From contig CANLOW010000006.1 in NCBI GenBank assembly GCA_947493035.1, positions 62,001 through 126,000 on the forward strand: 64,000 bases of DNA. The letters run 5' to 3'. The position numbers and the translations under genes were made by a program. Shown here one piece after another: positions 44,512-54,058 of this stretch. The notes beneath the pieces were generated by a model, which was given only the letters and a program-made list of their open reading frames with translations, was not told the DNA's origin and did not search any database. Within the stretch, counting starts at the first letter, position 1, and each line of letters starts with the position of its first letter. Origin of the DNA: an uncultured Aquimarina sp. GTDB taxonomy: Bacteria > Bacteroidota > Bacteroidia > Flavobacteriales > Flavobacteriaceae.

Positions 44512-45165
44512 ATGAACTTAGAATTAACCAACGAAATACAACCATTATCTTTTGAGTCAAAAGTTAGTGATGCGCAAGAAATTTTTAAAGAATTTAGGTT
44601 TAGTCATATCCCTGTAGTAGATAATAATAATTACTTGGGGTGTATTGCTGAATACGATGTTGATGGGGTAGATGGTAATAATGAGATTAGGTCCGTTGCT
44701 TTTGAAATTGAAAATTTCTATGGTAAAGAGGATATGAATGAGCAAGAAATAATAGAGCTCACAGGGAAATATCGAACGAATATAATGCCTGTTTTGTCTC
44801 AGGATAAAGGAGAGTATTTGGGTTATTTGCAATTAGGTAGAGTACTGTCTCATTTTAGTGATATGCCATTTATGAATGAGCATGGTAATATTATTGTTGT
44901 TCAAAAAGCGCAATCAGATCATTCGTTTAGTCAAATATGTCAAATTATCGAATCTAATAATACAAAGGTATTGTGTGTGTATGTTTCGAATTTTGAAAAT
45001 GATATGGTGCAAACGACAATCAAAATGGGAGATGGCGATTTTAATGCTATAGCGCAAACGTTTAGAAGGTATAGTTATGATGTTATTTCAGATCATTATG
45101 ATGATGTTTTTCTAAATAATTTAAAAGAGCGTTCGCGTTACTTTGATCGATATTTAAATATTTAA
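44512..45165 (+). CDS. CBS-domain protein
   Basis: A 217-residue cytoplasmic protein. The frame is open far upstream inside pdxJ, but the ATG at 44512 (MNLELTNEIQPLSFESKVS) is the only sensible start outside it. Two CBS motifs, about residues 1-50 and 70-125, are seen as FRFSHIPVVDNNNYLGCIAE and NIMPVLSQDKGEYLGYLQ; the C-terminal half is an ACT-like or regulatory region. It is followed by nadK, an arrangement common in Bacteroidota, so it may sense adenosine nucleotides in NAD metabolism, though its role is unproven. Confidence 0.85.
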   Translation: MNLELTNEIQPLSFESKVSDAQEIFKEFRFSHIPVVDNNNYLGCIAEYDVDGVDGNNEIRSVAFEIENFYGKEDMNEQEIIELTGKYRTNIMPVLSQDKGEYLGYLQLGRVLSHFSDMPFMNEHGNIIVVQKAQSDHSFSQICQIIESNNTKVLCVYVSNFENDMVQTTIKMGDGDFNAIAQTFRRYSYDVISDHYDDVFLNNLKERSRYFDRYLNI

Positions 45166-45261
45166 GTCGATTATCTTTCATTCGTCATGGTTTTTTAAAT
45201 AATTTTCCTCAATTTTCGAAATCTTAAGAAAAGTAATTGTGTGCATAATAAAAACGGGACT

Positions 45262-46143
45262 ATGAAGGTTGGGATTTATGGTCAATTTTACCATGAAAAT
45301 TCAGGGCAATACATACAGCAACTATTAGATTTGTTGGATGAACGCTTAGTGGAGGTTGTTATCGAAAAACAATTTTTAGAGCTTATTCAAAAGCATGAAA
45401 GTATCAAGAAAGATTATTCTTACTTCAGTGCATTCAAAGAACTTGATACCTCATATGATTTGTTTTTTAGTATAGGAGGAGATGGGACGATACTCCGTAG
45501 TATTACCTATGTTAGAGATTTAGGAATACCCATTGTAGGTATAAATACAGGTAGGTTAGGTTTTTTAGCAACCATAAGAAAAGAAGAATTAGCAGAGTCA
45601 ATAGCTAAGATTTTTAATAAAGAATATACGGTTAGCTCTAGGAGTTTGTTAGAAGTGACCGCTAGTAATGGATATGATTTTGATGGATTTCAGTATGCAC
45701 TGAATGAAGTTGCCGTGAGTCGAAAAAATACCACCTCGATGATAACGGTACATACCAAGTTAAATGAAGAGTTTTTGACGTCATATTGGGCTGATGGATT
45801 GATAGTTTCTTCTCCTACAGGTTCTACAGGCTATTCATTAAGTTGTGGAGGGCCAATAATGATGCCGCAAACCTCAAGTTTTTTATTAACACCTATAGCT
45901 CCGCATAACTTAAATATGCGCCCATTTGTAATACCAGATCACTTCAAACTTTCATTAATTATTTCAGGGAGAGAAGACGAACATCTAGTTTCTTTGGATT
46001 CTAGAACACACACGATTCCTAACGAAACAGAAATTGTAATTGCTAAGGCTGCATTTAATATCAATATGGTATTATTGAACGAAGAAACATTTTTGAAAAC
46101 CTTGCGTAAAAAGATGCTCTGGGGGGAAGATCAAAGAAATTAA
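45262..46143 (+). CDS. nadK: NAD kinase
   Basis: A 293-residue kinase making NADP from NAD. The ATG at 45262 (MKVGIYGQFYHE) fits the family better than the upstream GTG at 45241. Seen: SIGGDGTILRS near residue 68 (GGDG motif), NTGRLGFLA, LNEVAVSR (the NE/D motif) and SPTGSTGYSLSCGGPI. Length and motif order are standard. It is 96 bases after the CBS protein and precedes the envelope cluster. Confidence 0.96.
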   Translation: MKVGIYGQFYHENSGQYIQQLLDLLDERLVEVVIEKQFLELIQKHESIKKDYSYFSAFKELDTSYDLFFSIGGDGTILRSITYVRDLGIPIVGINTGRLGFLATIRKEELAESIAKIFNKEYTVSSRSLLEVTASNGYDFDGFQYALNEVAVSRKNTTSMITVHTKLNEEFLTSYWADGLIVSSPTGSTGYSLSCGGPIMMPQTSSFLLTPIAPHNLNMRPFVIPDHFKLSLIISGREDEHLVSLDSRTHTIPNETEIVIAKAAFNINMVLLNEETFLKTLRKKMLWGEDQRN

Positions 46144-46220
46144 ACAATAAAAACAACCAAAACCTAGTTGTAGTTTTGTGTAACGCAAAATATAGGAGTA
46201 GGTATCGAACATGATTTTTC

Positions 46221-46228
46221 TATATTTG
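46221..46228 (+). promoter_or_regulatory. -7 element of the DUF6089-uppS-bamA cluster
   Basis: TATATTTG fits the -7 consensus 15 bases before the DUF6089 start codon. The -33 element is not evident. Confidence 0.55.
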
Positions 46229-46242
46229 CAAACCCTAAAGCT

Positions 46243-46965
46243 ATGTTAAAAAGAAATTTATTATACCTATTTACGATCAGCTGTTTCGCTTTAGTAGCGC
46301 AAACTTATGAAGTAGGACTTACATTAGGAGGAACCAATTTCGTTGGAGATGTTGGTAGGACACGTTTTGTAGATTTTAATGATGCTGGTTTTGGATTAAT
46401 AGCAAAATGGAATAGAAGTGATCGTCACTCTTTTCGTTTTACGGCATTGTATTTGCCAATTTCAGATGATGATATTACAGGTAGTGGAAGTAGAAGAGAG
46501 TTTAGAGGGTTTAGTTTTGAGAATTCTATCAAAGAATTTTCATTAGGGCTTGAATTTACTTTTTGGGAATGGGATTTGCATAAAGGAGATCAGCAATTAA
46601 CACCTTATCTGTATACAGGTATTACAGTGATTAATCATGGTGATTTAGCAAGAACCCCTGCTGATAGAGGTCCTGTAGAAATTAAGTCATTTGGTAATGA
46701 TTGGAATATGGCAATCCCGGCAGTATTTGGAGTGAAAGCTTCAATTTTTTCAAAGCTAGTGGTTGGTTTTGAAGTAGGTGCGCGTTATGCTTTTACAGAT
46801 AACTTAGATGGGAGTGAGCCTGATAATTTAAATATACCTAATGTAGACAATACCATACCTTTGGATTTAACATTTGGAAACCCAAATAAGAAAGATTGGT
46901 ATTTTTATAATGCATTAACATTAACCTATACTTTTGGAAGAAAGCCTTGTTATTGCAAGTTTTAA
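46243..46965 (+). CDS. DUF6089 family outer-membrane-type protein
   Basis: A 240-residue protein with a signal peptide (LLYLFTISCFALVAQ). The mature part is a small predicted beta-barrel: YEVGLTLGGTNFVGDVG at the start, SFRFTALYLPIS, EFSLGLEFTFWEW, and a C-terminal ALTLTYTFGRK strand followed by an unusual CYC. The gene sits between nadK and uppS-bamA in many Bacteroidota, so a role in envelope assembly is likely but unproven. It has its own -7 element. Confidence 0.83.
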   Translation: MLKRNLLYLFTISCFALVAQTYEVGLTLGGTNFVGDVGRTRFVDFNDAGFGLIAKWNRSDRHSFRFTALYLPISDDDITGSGSRREFRGFSFENSIKEFSLGLEFTFWEWDLHKGDQQLTPYLYTGITVINHGDLARTPADRGPVEIKSFGNDWNMAIPAVFGVKASIFSKLVVGFEVGARYAFTDNLDGSEPDNLNIPNVDNTIPLDLTFGNPNKKDWYFYNALTLTYTFGRKPCYCKF

Positions 46966-47069
46966 TATTCTGAAATTAAATATCATAGTGTAATAAACTA
47001 TGATTGAAAATAAATTTTTAATAAGACCTGCTGGTAGATAATATCTGTAGGAAGTTGATTGATGAAGCG

Positions 47070-47819
47070 ATGAGTTTTAAAGAACAATTAAATACTAACA
47101 TTCCGAAACATGTTGGAATCATCATGGATGGAAATGGAAGATGGGCTAAAAAGAAAGGCTTTATGCGAGTTTTTGGTCATGAAAATGGATCATCTACAGT
47201 AACCAAAATTGTAGATGCTGCTGTTGATGTAGGTGTTAAGTATTTAACATTGTATGCTTTTTCAACTGAAAATTGGAATCGACCTAAGTATGAGGTAGAA
47301 GCTTTAATGACTTTGTTGGTGAAATCTTTGAAAAGAGAATTGCCAAAATTGCATAAAGAAAAAGTTCGCTTACATGCTATTGGTAATATTGAATCGTTAC
47401 CATCGAAACCTTACAAAGAGTTGAAATCTGTAATGGATGAAACTAAGGATTATGATACGATGACCTTAACACTAGCACTTAGTTATGGTGCTAGAGAAGA
47501 ATTGGTAAAAAGTGTGCAGCAGATAGCTGATAAAATAAAAAAAGATTTAATTTCGCCACATTTAATTACTGAAGACGTTATTAAGGAGCATTTGTACACG
47601 CATGACATGCCTGATGTAGACCTTTTAATCCGCACAAGTGGTGAACAGCGTATCAGTAATTTTTTATTATGGCAAATTGCATATGCCGAGTTGTATTTCA
47701 CGCCAGTGTTATGGCCTGATTTTACATCAGAGCATTTGTACGAAGCCTTTTTAGAGTATCAACAAAGAGAAAGAAGATTTGGAAAAACAAGCGAGCAACT
47801 TCAAGATAGCCCGATTTAG
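47070..47819 (+). CDS. uppS: isoprenyl transferase (undecaprenyl diphosphate synthase)
   Basis: A 249-residue cis-prenyltransferase that makes the lipid carrier for peptidoglycan and other surface polymers. The ATG at 47070 (MSFKEQLNTNIPKHVG) is preferred to the TTG at 47055. Seen: HVGIIMDGNGRWAKKKG (catalytic aspartate), YLTLYAFSTENW near residue 66 and DLLIRTSGEQRISNFLLWQ near 189. Its last 41 bases overlap the start of bamA in another frame. Confidence 0.95.
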   Translation: MSFKEQLNTNIPKHVGIIMDGNGRWAKKKGFMRVFGHENGSSTVTKIVDAAVDVGVKYLTLYAFSTENWNRPKYEVEALMTLLVKSLKRELPKLHKEKVRLHAIGNIESLPSKPYKELKSVMDETKDYDTMTLTLALSYGAREELVKSVQQIADKIKKDLISPHLITEDVIKEHLYTHDMPDVDLLIRTSGEQRISNFLLWQIAYAELYFTPVLWPDFTSEHLYEAFLEYQQRERRFGKTSEQLQDSPI

Positions 47820-50406
47820 ATATACAGCATTACTAGTTTCCCTACTATTATTTACCTCCACTTTTACTTTTGCGCAAGACCTTAGTTTAGGTAATAGCAA
47901 ACGATATGTTATTGGTAGTATTGATGTTAAAGGTAATACCACTTATAACAAAAAGACAATTGTCACTTACACTGGATTACGAGAAGGTCAGGTGGTATAC
48001 TTGCCTGGTGATCAAATCAGTAAAGCCATTAAGAAATTATGGGATTTAGGATTGTTTAGTGATGTAAACCTTTACTTAGCTCGAATCGAAGATGATAAAA
48101 TTGCACATTTAGAATTAGAAGTGCAACAAGTACCTGTACTTAAAGAAGTCCGTATCGAAGGGGTTAAGAAAGGAAAGAGTAAAGAGTTTATAGAAGATAA
48201 TGATCTTAATGAAGGAACCAAGGTTACTGAAAATTTAATCACTACAACTAAAAATTACATCCGAGACAAATACAGGAAAAATGGTTTTCTTAATACGAAA
48301 GTGTTAGTCAATGTTTCTGAAGTAAAAGACTCGGTAGATAATAATAAGGTAAACATGCTTGTTCGTGTAGATAAAGGGCAACGTGTGAAAATTGATAGTA
48401 TTTCTGTATTAGGAAATGATAAAATTTCTAATGCCTCTATTCGTAAATACTTAAAGAAAACGAAAAAGAAAAACTTTTTCCGTTTTTGGAAACGATCAAA
48501 ATATATCGCTGACGAATATAAAGCTGATAAAGAAAAGGTATTAGAAAAATATAAGGAAAAGGGGTATAGAGATGCCCGTATTACCAGTGATACTATATAC
48601 AAGGGAGATAAAAATATAGCATTACAATTAAATATTGAAGAAGGAAAGCGTTACTACTTTGGTGATATTAACTTTTTAGGAAATAGTGTTTTTAGTGATA
48701 GAGAGTTGGCTAGAAAATTAGTGCTTAAAAAAGGAGATGTATATAATGGAGTTTTGTTAAAAAAGCGAATTGCTGATACAGAAAAGTCAGATGGAGACGA
48801 TATAACCAACTTATATCAAAATAACGGGTATTTTTTCTCTCGTATTCAGCCAGTGGAGACGAACGTTAAAAATGATAGTATAGATTTTGAAATTAGAATT
48901 GTAGAAGGAAAGTTAGCTCATTTCAACAATATTACTGTTACAGGTAATGATAGAACTAATGATCACGTAATCTTTCGTAACCTAAGAACACGTCCAGGTG
49001 AAGTCTATAGTAAAGAAAAAATAATTAGATCTTTACGTGAATTAGGACAAACGACATTCTTCGATACAGAACAATTGAATCCTAATATTCAAAATGTAGA
49101 TCCTAATGCAGGTACTTTAGATGTAGAATATTCTGTAGTTGAAAAGGGCTCTAGTCAATTTGAATTGCAAGGAGGTTTTGGAGGAACTGGTTTTATAGGA
49201 ACCTTAGGTTTAAGGTTTAATAACTTTTCTATTAGAAATATTTTTAATGGAAAATCGTATACACCGTTACCTTCTGGAGATGGGCAAAGCTTGTCTTTAA
49301 GAGCACAAGCAAGTCAATCGTTTAGAACTTATAGTATATCTTTTGTTGAACCATGGTTAGGAGGTAAGAAACCTTTTTCATTGTCAGTTTCTTTTTCACA
49401 TACGAAACAATTTAGAACTGATTTTACGAGTAGACGAGCAGGCCGTGTAAATGTTGATAAAAGCCAAAGCTTCTTGTTGACAGGAGGTAGTGTAGGTATT
49501 GCAAAACGATTAGATTGGCCAGATGATTATTTTACAGTGTCACATACGTTAACAGCTCGTCACTATAACCTAAAGAATTTTAGATCGTCATTGTTTACTT
49601 TTCCAAATGGTGAGGCAAATGATTTTACCTATACTTTTGGTTTAACTAGAGATAATACAACGATTAGTCCCATATTTCCAATAGGTGGATCTCGTTTTTC
49701 TATGACATTTAAAACTTCATTGCCATATTCTGCATTTAGCAGTACAGATTGGGATGCTTTAAAAGAAGAACGCAATCAAGAGATATTAGATAATGGCATA
49801 GATAGTCCGCGAGTTTCAGAGATCGACCAGAAAAGATTTAAATTTTTAGAATATTACAAACTTAAGTTTTCGGGAGATTGGTACACGCAATTGCCAAAGA
49901 AGTTTGTTTTCAAATCTTCATTTAGTCTAGGATTCTTAGGAGCATATAATCAGTCTAGAGGGTTAATTCCTTTTGAAAGATTTAGATTAGGTGGTAGTGG
50001 ATTAGGAGGAAATGTTGGTTTAGCTTCTATTGAAAATGTGGCGTTAAGAGGATATCCTGATGCAAGTGTACGTTCCCTAGCGAGAGATATTTCAGAGTCA
50101 ACATTAAATATTGACGGAGGTTCTACGATTTTTAATAAATATTCCTTAGAATTGCGTTACCCAATCAGTTTAAAACCAGCGGCAACGATTTATGGTTTAG
50201 GATTTATTGAAGGAGGAGCTGCTTATGACAATTTTAAGCAATTTAATCCGTTTCAATTAAACCGATCTGCTGGAGTTGGAGTTCGTATATTTATGCCTGC
50301 ATTTGGTTTATTAGGAATCGATTTTGGGCATGGTTTCGATCCAGTTCCTGGAGAGACGCAGAAGAGTGGGTGGCAAACACATTTCATACTCGGGCAACAA
50401 TTTTAA
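47779..50406 (+). CDS. bamA: outer membrane protein assembly factor BamA
   Basis: An 875-residue Omp85 protein: signal peptide (ALLVSLLLFTSTFTFAQ), five POTRA domains to about residue 450, then a 16-strand barrel ending HFILGQQF. POTRA hallmarks include IGSIDVKGNTTYNKKTI, and the barrel has FRLGGSGLGG (lid-lock region near residue 735). No ATG is available: the frame opens only just upstream, and TTG at 47779 is the only usable start. It lies 41 bases inside uppS, so translation is probably coupled. It inserts outer-membrane barrels with the Skp-like chaperones that follow. Confidence 0.95.
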   Translation: MEKQASNFKIARFRYTALLVSLLLFTSTFTFAQDLSLGNSKRYVIGSIDVKGNTTYNKKTIVTYTGLREGQVVYLPGDQISKAIKKLWDLGLFSDVNLYLARIEDDKIAHLELEVQQVPVLKEVRIEGVKKGKSKEFIEDNDLNEGTKVTENLITTTKNYIRDKYRKNGFLNTKVLVNVSEVKDSVDNNKVNMLVRVDKGQRVKIDSISVLGNDKISNASIRKYLKKTKKKNFFRFWKRSKYIADEYKADKEKVLEKYKEKGYRDARITSDTIYKGDKNIALQLNIEEGKRYYFGDINFLGNSVFSDRELARKLVLKKGDVYNGVLLKKRIADTEKSDGDDITNLYQNNGYFFSRIQPVETNVKNDSIDFEIRIVEGKLAHFNNITVTGNDRTNDHVIFRNLRTRPGEVYSKEKIIRSLRELGQTTFFDTEQLNPNIQNVDPNAGTLDVEYSVVEKGSSQFELQGGFGGTGFIGTLGLRFNNFSIRNIFNGKSYTPLPSGDGQSLSLRAQASQSFRTYSISFVEPWLGGKKPFSLSVSFSHTKQFRTDFTSRRAGRVNVDKSQSFLLTGGSVGIAKRLDWPDDYFTVSHTLTARHYNLKNFRSSLFTFPNGEANDFTYTFGLTRDNTTISPIFPIGGSRFSMTFKTSLPYSAFSSTDWDALKEERNQEILDNGIDSPRVSEIDQKRFKFLEYYKLKFSGDWYTQLPKKFVFKSSFSLGFLGAYNQSRGLIPFERFRLGGSGLGGNVGLASIENVALRGYPDASVRSLARDISESTLNIDGGSTIFNKYSLELRYPISLKPAATIYGLGFIEGGAAYDNFKQFNPFQLNRSAGVGVRIFMPAFGLLGIDFGHGFDPVPGETQKSGWQTHFILGQQF

Positions 50407-50445
50407 ATTGTGGCACGATTATTTCAATATAAAAAAGGAAATAAG

Positions 50446-51234
50446 ATGCGAACAAAAATCTTAATTAGTATAGCGTTACTTATAAGCTTGGTAAGTACTG
50501 CGCAAAAAGGAGCAAGAGTAGGATATATCGATATGGATTATATCTTAGAAAATGTTCCTGAATACGCTGAGGCAAGTTCAGAATTGGACAAACGTGTCGA
50601 AAAATGGCGTCAAGAAGTAGAGTTAAAACTAAGTGAGATAGATAATGAAAAGAAAGCTTTAGCTAACGAAAAAGTATTGTTAACTAAGGAGCTTATTGAA
50701 GAAAGAGAAGAGGATATCTATTATAAAGAAAAAGAGATTTTAGATTATCAACATAATCGTTTTGGACCTGGAGGAGATTTGATTAGGTATAAACAAACAC
50801 TTATTCAGCCAGTCCAAGATCAGGTTTTTAATGCAATACAAGAGATTGCTAAACTGAAAAAATTTGATTTTGTATTTGATAAATCTTCTGATGAAGCTAT
50901 GTTATTTACTGCTGATCGTTATGATATTAGTGATTTAGTATTAAGAAATATTACAAGAGCATCAAAGCGTAAACAAGTAAGTAGTAAAGCAGAAAAGTCT
51001 CGTATAGAAAGAGAAGAGAAAAATACAGTAGCTCAAGACAAAGAGTTGCAAGAAAGACAAAAAGCATTAGACGAGAAGAAGGCAGCACGTGAGGCATTGA
51101 TCGAGAAAAAGAAAAATGAACGTGAGTCCCTACGTCAAAAGAAAATAGCGGAATACGAAGCTAGACGTAAAGAATTATTAGAGATAAGAAAACGAAAAAA
51201 AGATTCGTTGGAAGCTTTAAAAAAGAATAAGTAA
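50446..51234 (+). CDS. OmpH/Skp family periplasmic chaperone, long form
   Basis: A 262-residue protein. The ATG at 50446 (MRTKILISIALLISLVS) follows an AAAGGAAATAAG ribosome-binding stretch and gives a clear signal peptide ending TAQ. The mature N-terminus ARVGYIDMDYILENVPEY is typical of OmpH/Skp, followed by a long charged coiled coil. Compared with normal Skp of about 160 residues it has an extra lysine- and glutamate-rich tail of some 80 residues (EKKKNERESLRQKKIAEYE). It holds unfolded outer-membrane proteins for BamA. Confidence 0.9.
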   Translation: MRTKILISIALLISLVSTAQKGARVGYIDMDYILENVPEYAEASSELDKRVEKWRQEVELKLSEIDNEKKALANEKVLLTKELIEEREEDIYYKEKEILDYQHNRFGPGGDLIRYKQTLIQPVQDQVFNAIQEIAKLKKFDFVFDKSSDEAMLFTADRYDISDLVLRNITRASKRKQVSSKAEKSRIEREEKNTVAQDKELQERQKALDEKKAAREALIEKKKNERESLRQKKIAEYEARRKELLEIRKRKKDSLEALKKNK

Positions 51235-51264
51235 ATAAAAATTTGAATTAAATAAATACGAATA

Positions 51265-51777
51265 ATGAAAACAGTTAAATCACTATTTATTGCAGCAGCT
51301 TTATTTTTTGGAATTTCTGCAGGAGTACAAGCTCAAAGTAAAGTAGCTCATATCGCTTCTCAAGAATTGATCAACCAGATGCCTGGTTATAAAAATGCAA
51401 TGGGTGAATTAGAGAGATTGCAAAAGACTTATGATGCTGAGTTTAAAAATATGATGACTGAGTTGCAAAAGACAATGGAACGTTATAATGCTGAAGCTGC
51501 TCAGAAGACTCAAGAAGAAAATGAAAAGAGAGCTATTGAGGTTCAGGGTACTGAAAAAACAATTTCTGAATACCGTAACAATGCAGTAAAAGAGTTACAA
51601 AAGAAAGAAATAGATTTATTGAAGCCAGTAATCGAAAAGGCGCGTCAAGCAGTACAAGAAGTTGCTAGGACTAAAGGATATCAATATGTTTTAGATTCTC
51701 AAACAGGATCAGGTGTTATTATGGCAGATGGTTACGACTTAATGAATGACGTAAAATCTAAATTAGGAATTCAATAA
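51265..51777 (+). CDS. OmpH/Skp family periplasmic chaperone
   Basis: A 170-residue protein of usual Skp length, with signal peptide (LFIAAALFFGISAGVQAQ), the SKVAHIASQELINQMPGY start and a coiled coil to about residue 145, ending GVIMADGYDLMNDVKSKLG. It is 30 bases after the longer paralogue. Two Skp-like genes behind bamA is the normal Bacteroidota layout. Confidence 0.93.
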   Translation: MKTVKSLFIAAALFFGISAGVQAQSKVAHIASQELINQMPGYKNAMGELERLQKTYDAEFKNMMTELQKTMERYNAEAAQKTQEENEKRAIEVQGTEKTISEYRNNAVKELQKKEIDLLKPVIEKARQAVQEVARTKGYQYVLDSQTGSGVIMADGYDLMNDVKSKLGIQ

Positions 51778-51800
51778 AGAATCTTAATTTTATAAAACTT

Positions 51801-51834
51801 AAAAAAGCTGTTTCGTAACTGAAACAGCTTTTTT
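51801..51834 (+). terminator. terminator after the second ompH gene
   Basis: AAGCTGTTTC pairs with GAAACAGCTT around GTAACT, followed by a T tract; it ends the uppS-bamA-ompH run just before murI. Confidence 0.88.
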
Positions 51835-51847
51835 ATTTTCGTGTAGT

Positions 51848-52642
51848 ATGAAGCAGCCTATAGGTGTATTTGATTCAGGAATTGGAGGAACCACGATTCT
51901 TAAAGAGCTAGTGAAAGAAATGCCTAGTGAGGACTTTTTATATTATGCTGATAGTGCCAATGCACCTTATGGACCTAAATCTAAAGAGGAGATTATAGGA
52001 CTATGTTGTAATATTGTAGATTGGCTTTTAAATAAAGGATGTAAACTTATAGTAGTAGCTTGTAATACAGCTACGACAAATGCTATATCTTTCTTAAGAC
52101 AAAAGTATAATGTTCCTTTTATAGGTATTGAACCAGCTATAAAACCTGCTGCTTTGCATTCCAAAACTCAAAATATTGGAGTTTTAGCCACACAAGGAAC
52201 CCTTTCAAGCCCTTTGTTTCATAAAACCATGTTATCCCATGCTTCTCATGTTAAAATCCATGAGGTGGTAGGTAAGGGCCTTGTAGAGTATATGGAGAAA
52301 GGTGATTTTAAAAGCGACAATCTTAAGAAGTTGTTATCTTCTTATGTTATTCCTTTAATCAATCAGAAAATTGATTATCTAGTGTTAGGGTGTACTCACT
52401 ACCCATATTTAAAACCATTGCTTAAAGAACTTTTACCTTCAGAAATTTCAATTATAGATTCAGGAGAAGCTGTAGCGAAACAAACCTTAAAAATTCTTAA
52501 TGAAAAGCACTTGATTTGTGAAAATGATAATATTGATGGGAAAATTTATTTTTTTGGAAATGGTAGTACAAAAATTTTGAAAAAAATACAAAAAATACAC
52601 TTTGTCGATACTTTTGGTTGTTTTATCGATATTTTAAGGTAA
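51848..52642 (+). CDS. murI: glutamate racemase
   Basis: A 264-residue enzyme supplying D-glutamate for peptidoglycan. Seen: GVFDSGIGGTTILKEL at the start, YYADSANAPYGPKS, VVACNTATTNA with the first catalytic cysteine near residue 72, and LGCTHYPYLKPL with the second near 181. Only 14 bases separate it from the terminator behind the OmpH gene, so it may depend on read-through or a promoter overlapping that hairpin. Confidence 0.95.
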   Translation: MKQPIGVFDSGIGGTTILKELVKEMPSEDFLYYADSANAPYGPKSKEEIIGLCCNIVDWLLNKGCKLIVVACNTATTNAISFLRQKYNVPFIGIEPAIKPAALHSKTQNIGVLATQGTLSSPLFHKTMLSHASHVKIHEVVGKGLVEYMEKGDFKSDNLKKLLSSYVIPLINQKIDYLVLGCTHYPYLKPLLKELLPSEISIIDSGEAVAKQTLKILNEKHLICENDNIDGKIYFFGNGSTKILKKIQKIHFVDTFGCFIDILR

Positions 52643-52739
52643 ATCAGTTCGTTTAGTTTCGTTCAAATACACTTTTTTTAGTTATATTGCAGTGTAATCG
52701 AGAAGGTTACGCCCCTTTTAACCCAAAACTTTGTATTCT

Positions 52740-52982
52740 ATGAATAAATTATGTGTTACATTTTTCGCTTTTATCGGATGGGCTACCTACGCAAATAATG
52801 ACATGGTGGATGTGATTAAAACATTAGATACTTTAGAAAATAATACATCAATTCTCGTAGAGAAAGTTGAAGAGAAGAAAGAAGTAATTAAAGATAATGA
52901 AGTGGCGTTTGAATATTATTATACCATGGATTGGTTATATGAAGAAACTCCATTTATATATAAGTTAGAAGTTTTAGTGTAA
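52740..52982 (+). CDS. small exported protein, 80 residues, unknown
   Basis: Starting at the ATG at 52740 (MNKLCVTFFAFIGWATYANN) it has a short signal-like hydrophobic stretch, then about 60 residues rich in glutamate, lysine and valine, and a tyrosine-rich segment (EYYYTMDWLYEETPF). No known motif or cysteine pair in the mature part. A terminator follows at 53032. It is probably a small secreted or periplasmic protein; I do not recognise the family. Confidence 0.6.
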   Translation: MNKLCVTFFAFIGWATYANNDMVDVIKTLDTLENNTSILVEKVEEKKEVIKDNEVAFEYYYTMDWLYEETPFIYKLEVLV

Positions 52983-53031
52983 TATTAGTTTATTTCATTG
53001 AGTTTTAGTAATTGTTTTGTTTAGTTATTGA

Positions 53032-53059
53032 AAAGGCTACTTGTTTAAAGTAGCCTTTT
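53032..53059 (+). terminator. terminator of the 80-residue protein gene
   Basis: AAAGGCTACTT pairs with AAGTAGCCTTT around a short loop and is followed by T residues. Confidence 0.82.
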
Positions 53060-53114
53060 TGATTTTTAGGCTATAAATCTTTCTTAATTTAATGTGCTTT
53101 TGGTTTTGCTAGTT

Positions 53115-53122
53115 TAACTTTG
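53115..53122 (+). promoter_or_regulatory. -7 element of the Nfu gene
   Basis: TAACTTTG matches TAnnTTTG. A transcript start near 53129 excludes the upstream start at 53120 and supports the ATG at 53141. Confidence 0.6.
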
Positions 53123-53140
53123 CATTTCAATTTTATAGTC

Positions 53141-54058
53141 ATGAGTACATACAATATAAAACCTGTTTCGACTTCTCACGAAAGTATTTTGAAATTTGAA
53201 GCAGATAAATTCATCACTCAGCATATTAGTTATGAATTCGAGAATATTGAAGAAGCTAAAATTTCACCTTTAGCTCAACAATTATTTCATCTTCCTTTTG
53301 TAAAGCAAGTTTTTATTGCGCAAAATTTTGTGGCAATTAATAAATATGATATTGTCGAATGGAAAGATGTTCAAGATGAAGTAGCAACGCAAATAGAAGC
53401 GTATTTGAATTCTGGAGCACCAATCATTAAAGTAGAAGAAAATAGCGTTAAGAAGACTGCTGCTACAGTATATGCGGAAAGCACACCAAACCCAGGTGTA
53501 TTAAAGTTTGTTGCTAATAAGAAATTAGTATTACAGTCAGTAGAGTTTAAGAATATTGATGAAGCTAATAAAGCCCCTTTAGTTAAGGAATTATTCAAGT
53601 TTCCTTTTGTAAAGGAAATCTTTTTAGATGATAATTATATTTCAATTACTAAATATGATTATGTAACATGGGAAGAGATTACTCAAGAAATACGAGAATT
53701 TATTCGTTTGTATTTAGAAGAAGCTAAACCAATATTAGAAGATGATTTTTCTATATCTAATAATGATGCTAGAGAAAATAATGTTAAAGGAAGTGAAATC
53801 GATACATCTTCGCTAGATGAAACCTCTCAATTAATAATAGGGATTATTGATGAATATGTAAAGCCAGCAGTAGCTAGTGATGGAGGTAATATTCAGTTTA
53901 TATCTTATGAAGCGGAAACACAAAGAGTAGAGGTCTTATTGCAAGGAGCTTGTAGTGGATGCCCATCTTCGACAGTAACTTTAAAGAATGGTATAGAGAA
54001 TATGCTTAAAGAAATGTTGCCAGGAAAAGTATCATTAGTAGAGGCTATTAATGGATAA
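53141..54058 (+). CDS. Nfu-type iron-sulfur carrier with duplicated Nfu N-domain
   Basis: A 305-residue protein. Two similar N-terminal domains, about residues 4-90 and 105-195, each carry the Nfu_N layout (FLPFVKQVFIAQNFVAINKYD-like in the first, FPFVKEIFLDDNYISITKYD in the second). A C-terminal NifU-like domain from about 225 has the cluster-binding GACSGCPSSTVTLK (CxxC) near 278. It assembles or carries [4Fe-4S] clusters in the cytoplasm. The nitrate reductase and other Fe-S proteins here would be clients. Confidence 0.92.
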   Translation: MSTYNIKPVSTSHESILKFEADKFITQHISYEFENIEEAKISPLAQQLFHLPFVKQVFIAQNFVAINKYDIVEWKDVQDEVATQIEAYLNSGAPIIKVEENSVKKTAATVYAESTPNPGVLKFVANKKLVLQSVEFKNIDEANKAPLVKELFKFPFVKEIFLDDNYISITKYDYVTWEEITQEIREFIRLYLEEAKPILEDDFSISNNDARENNVKGSEIDTSSLDETSQLIIGIIDEYVKPAVASDGGNIQFISYEAETQRVEVLLQGACSGCPSSTVTLKNGIENMLKEMLPGKVSLVEAING

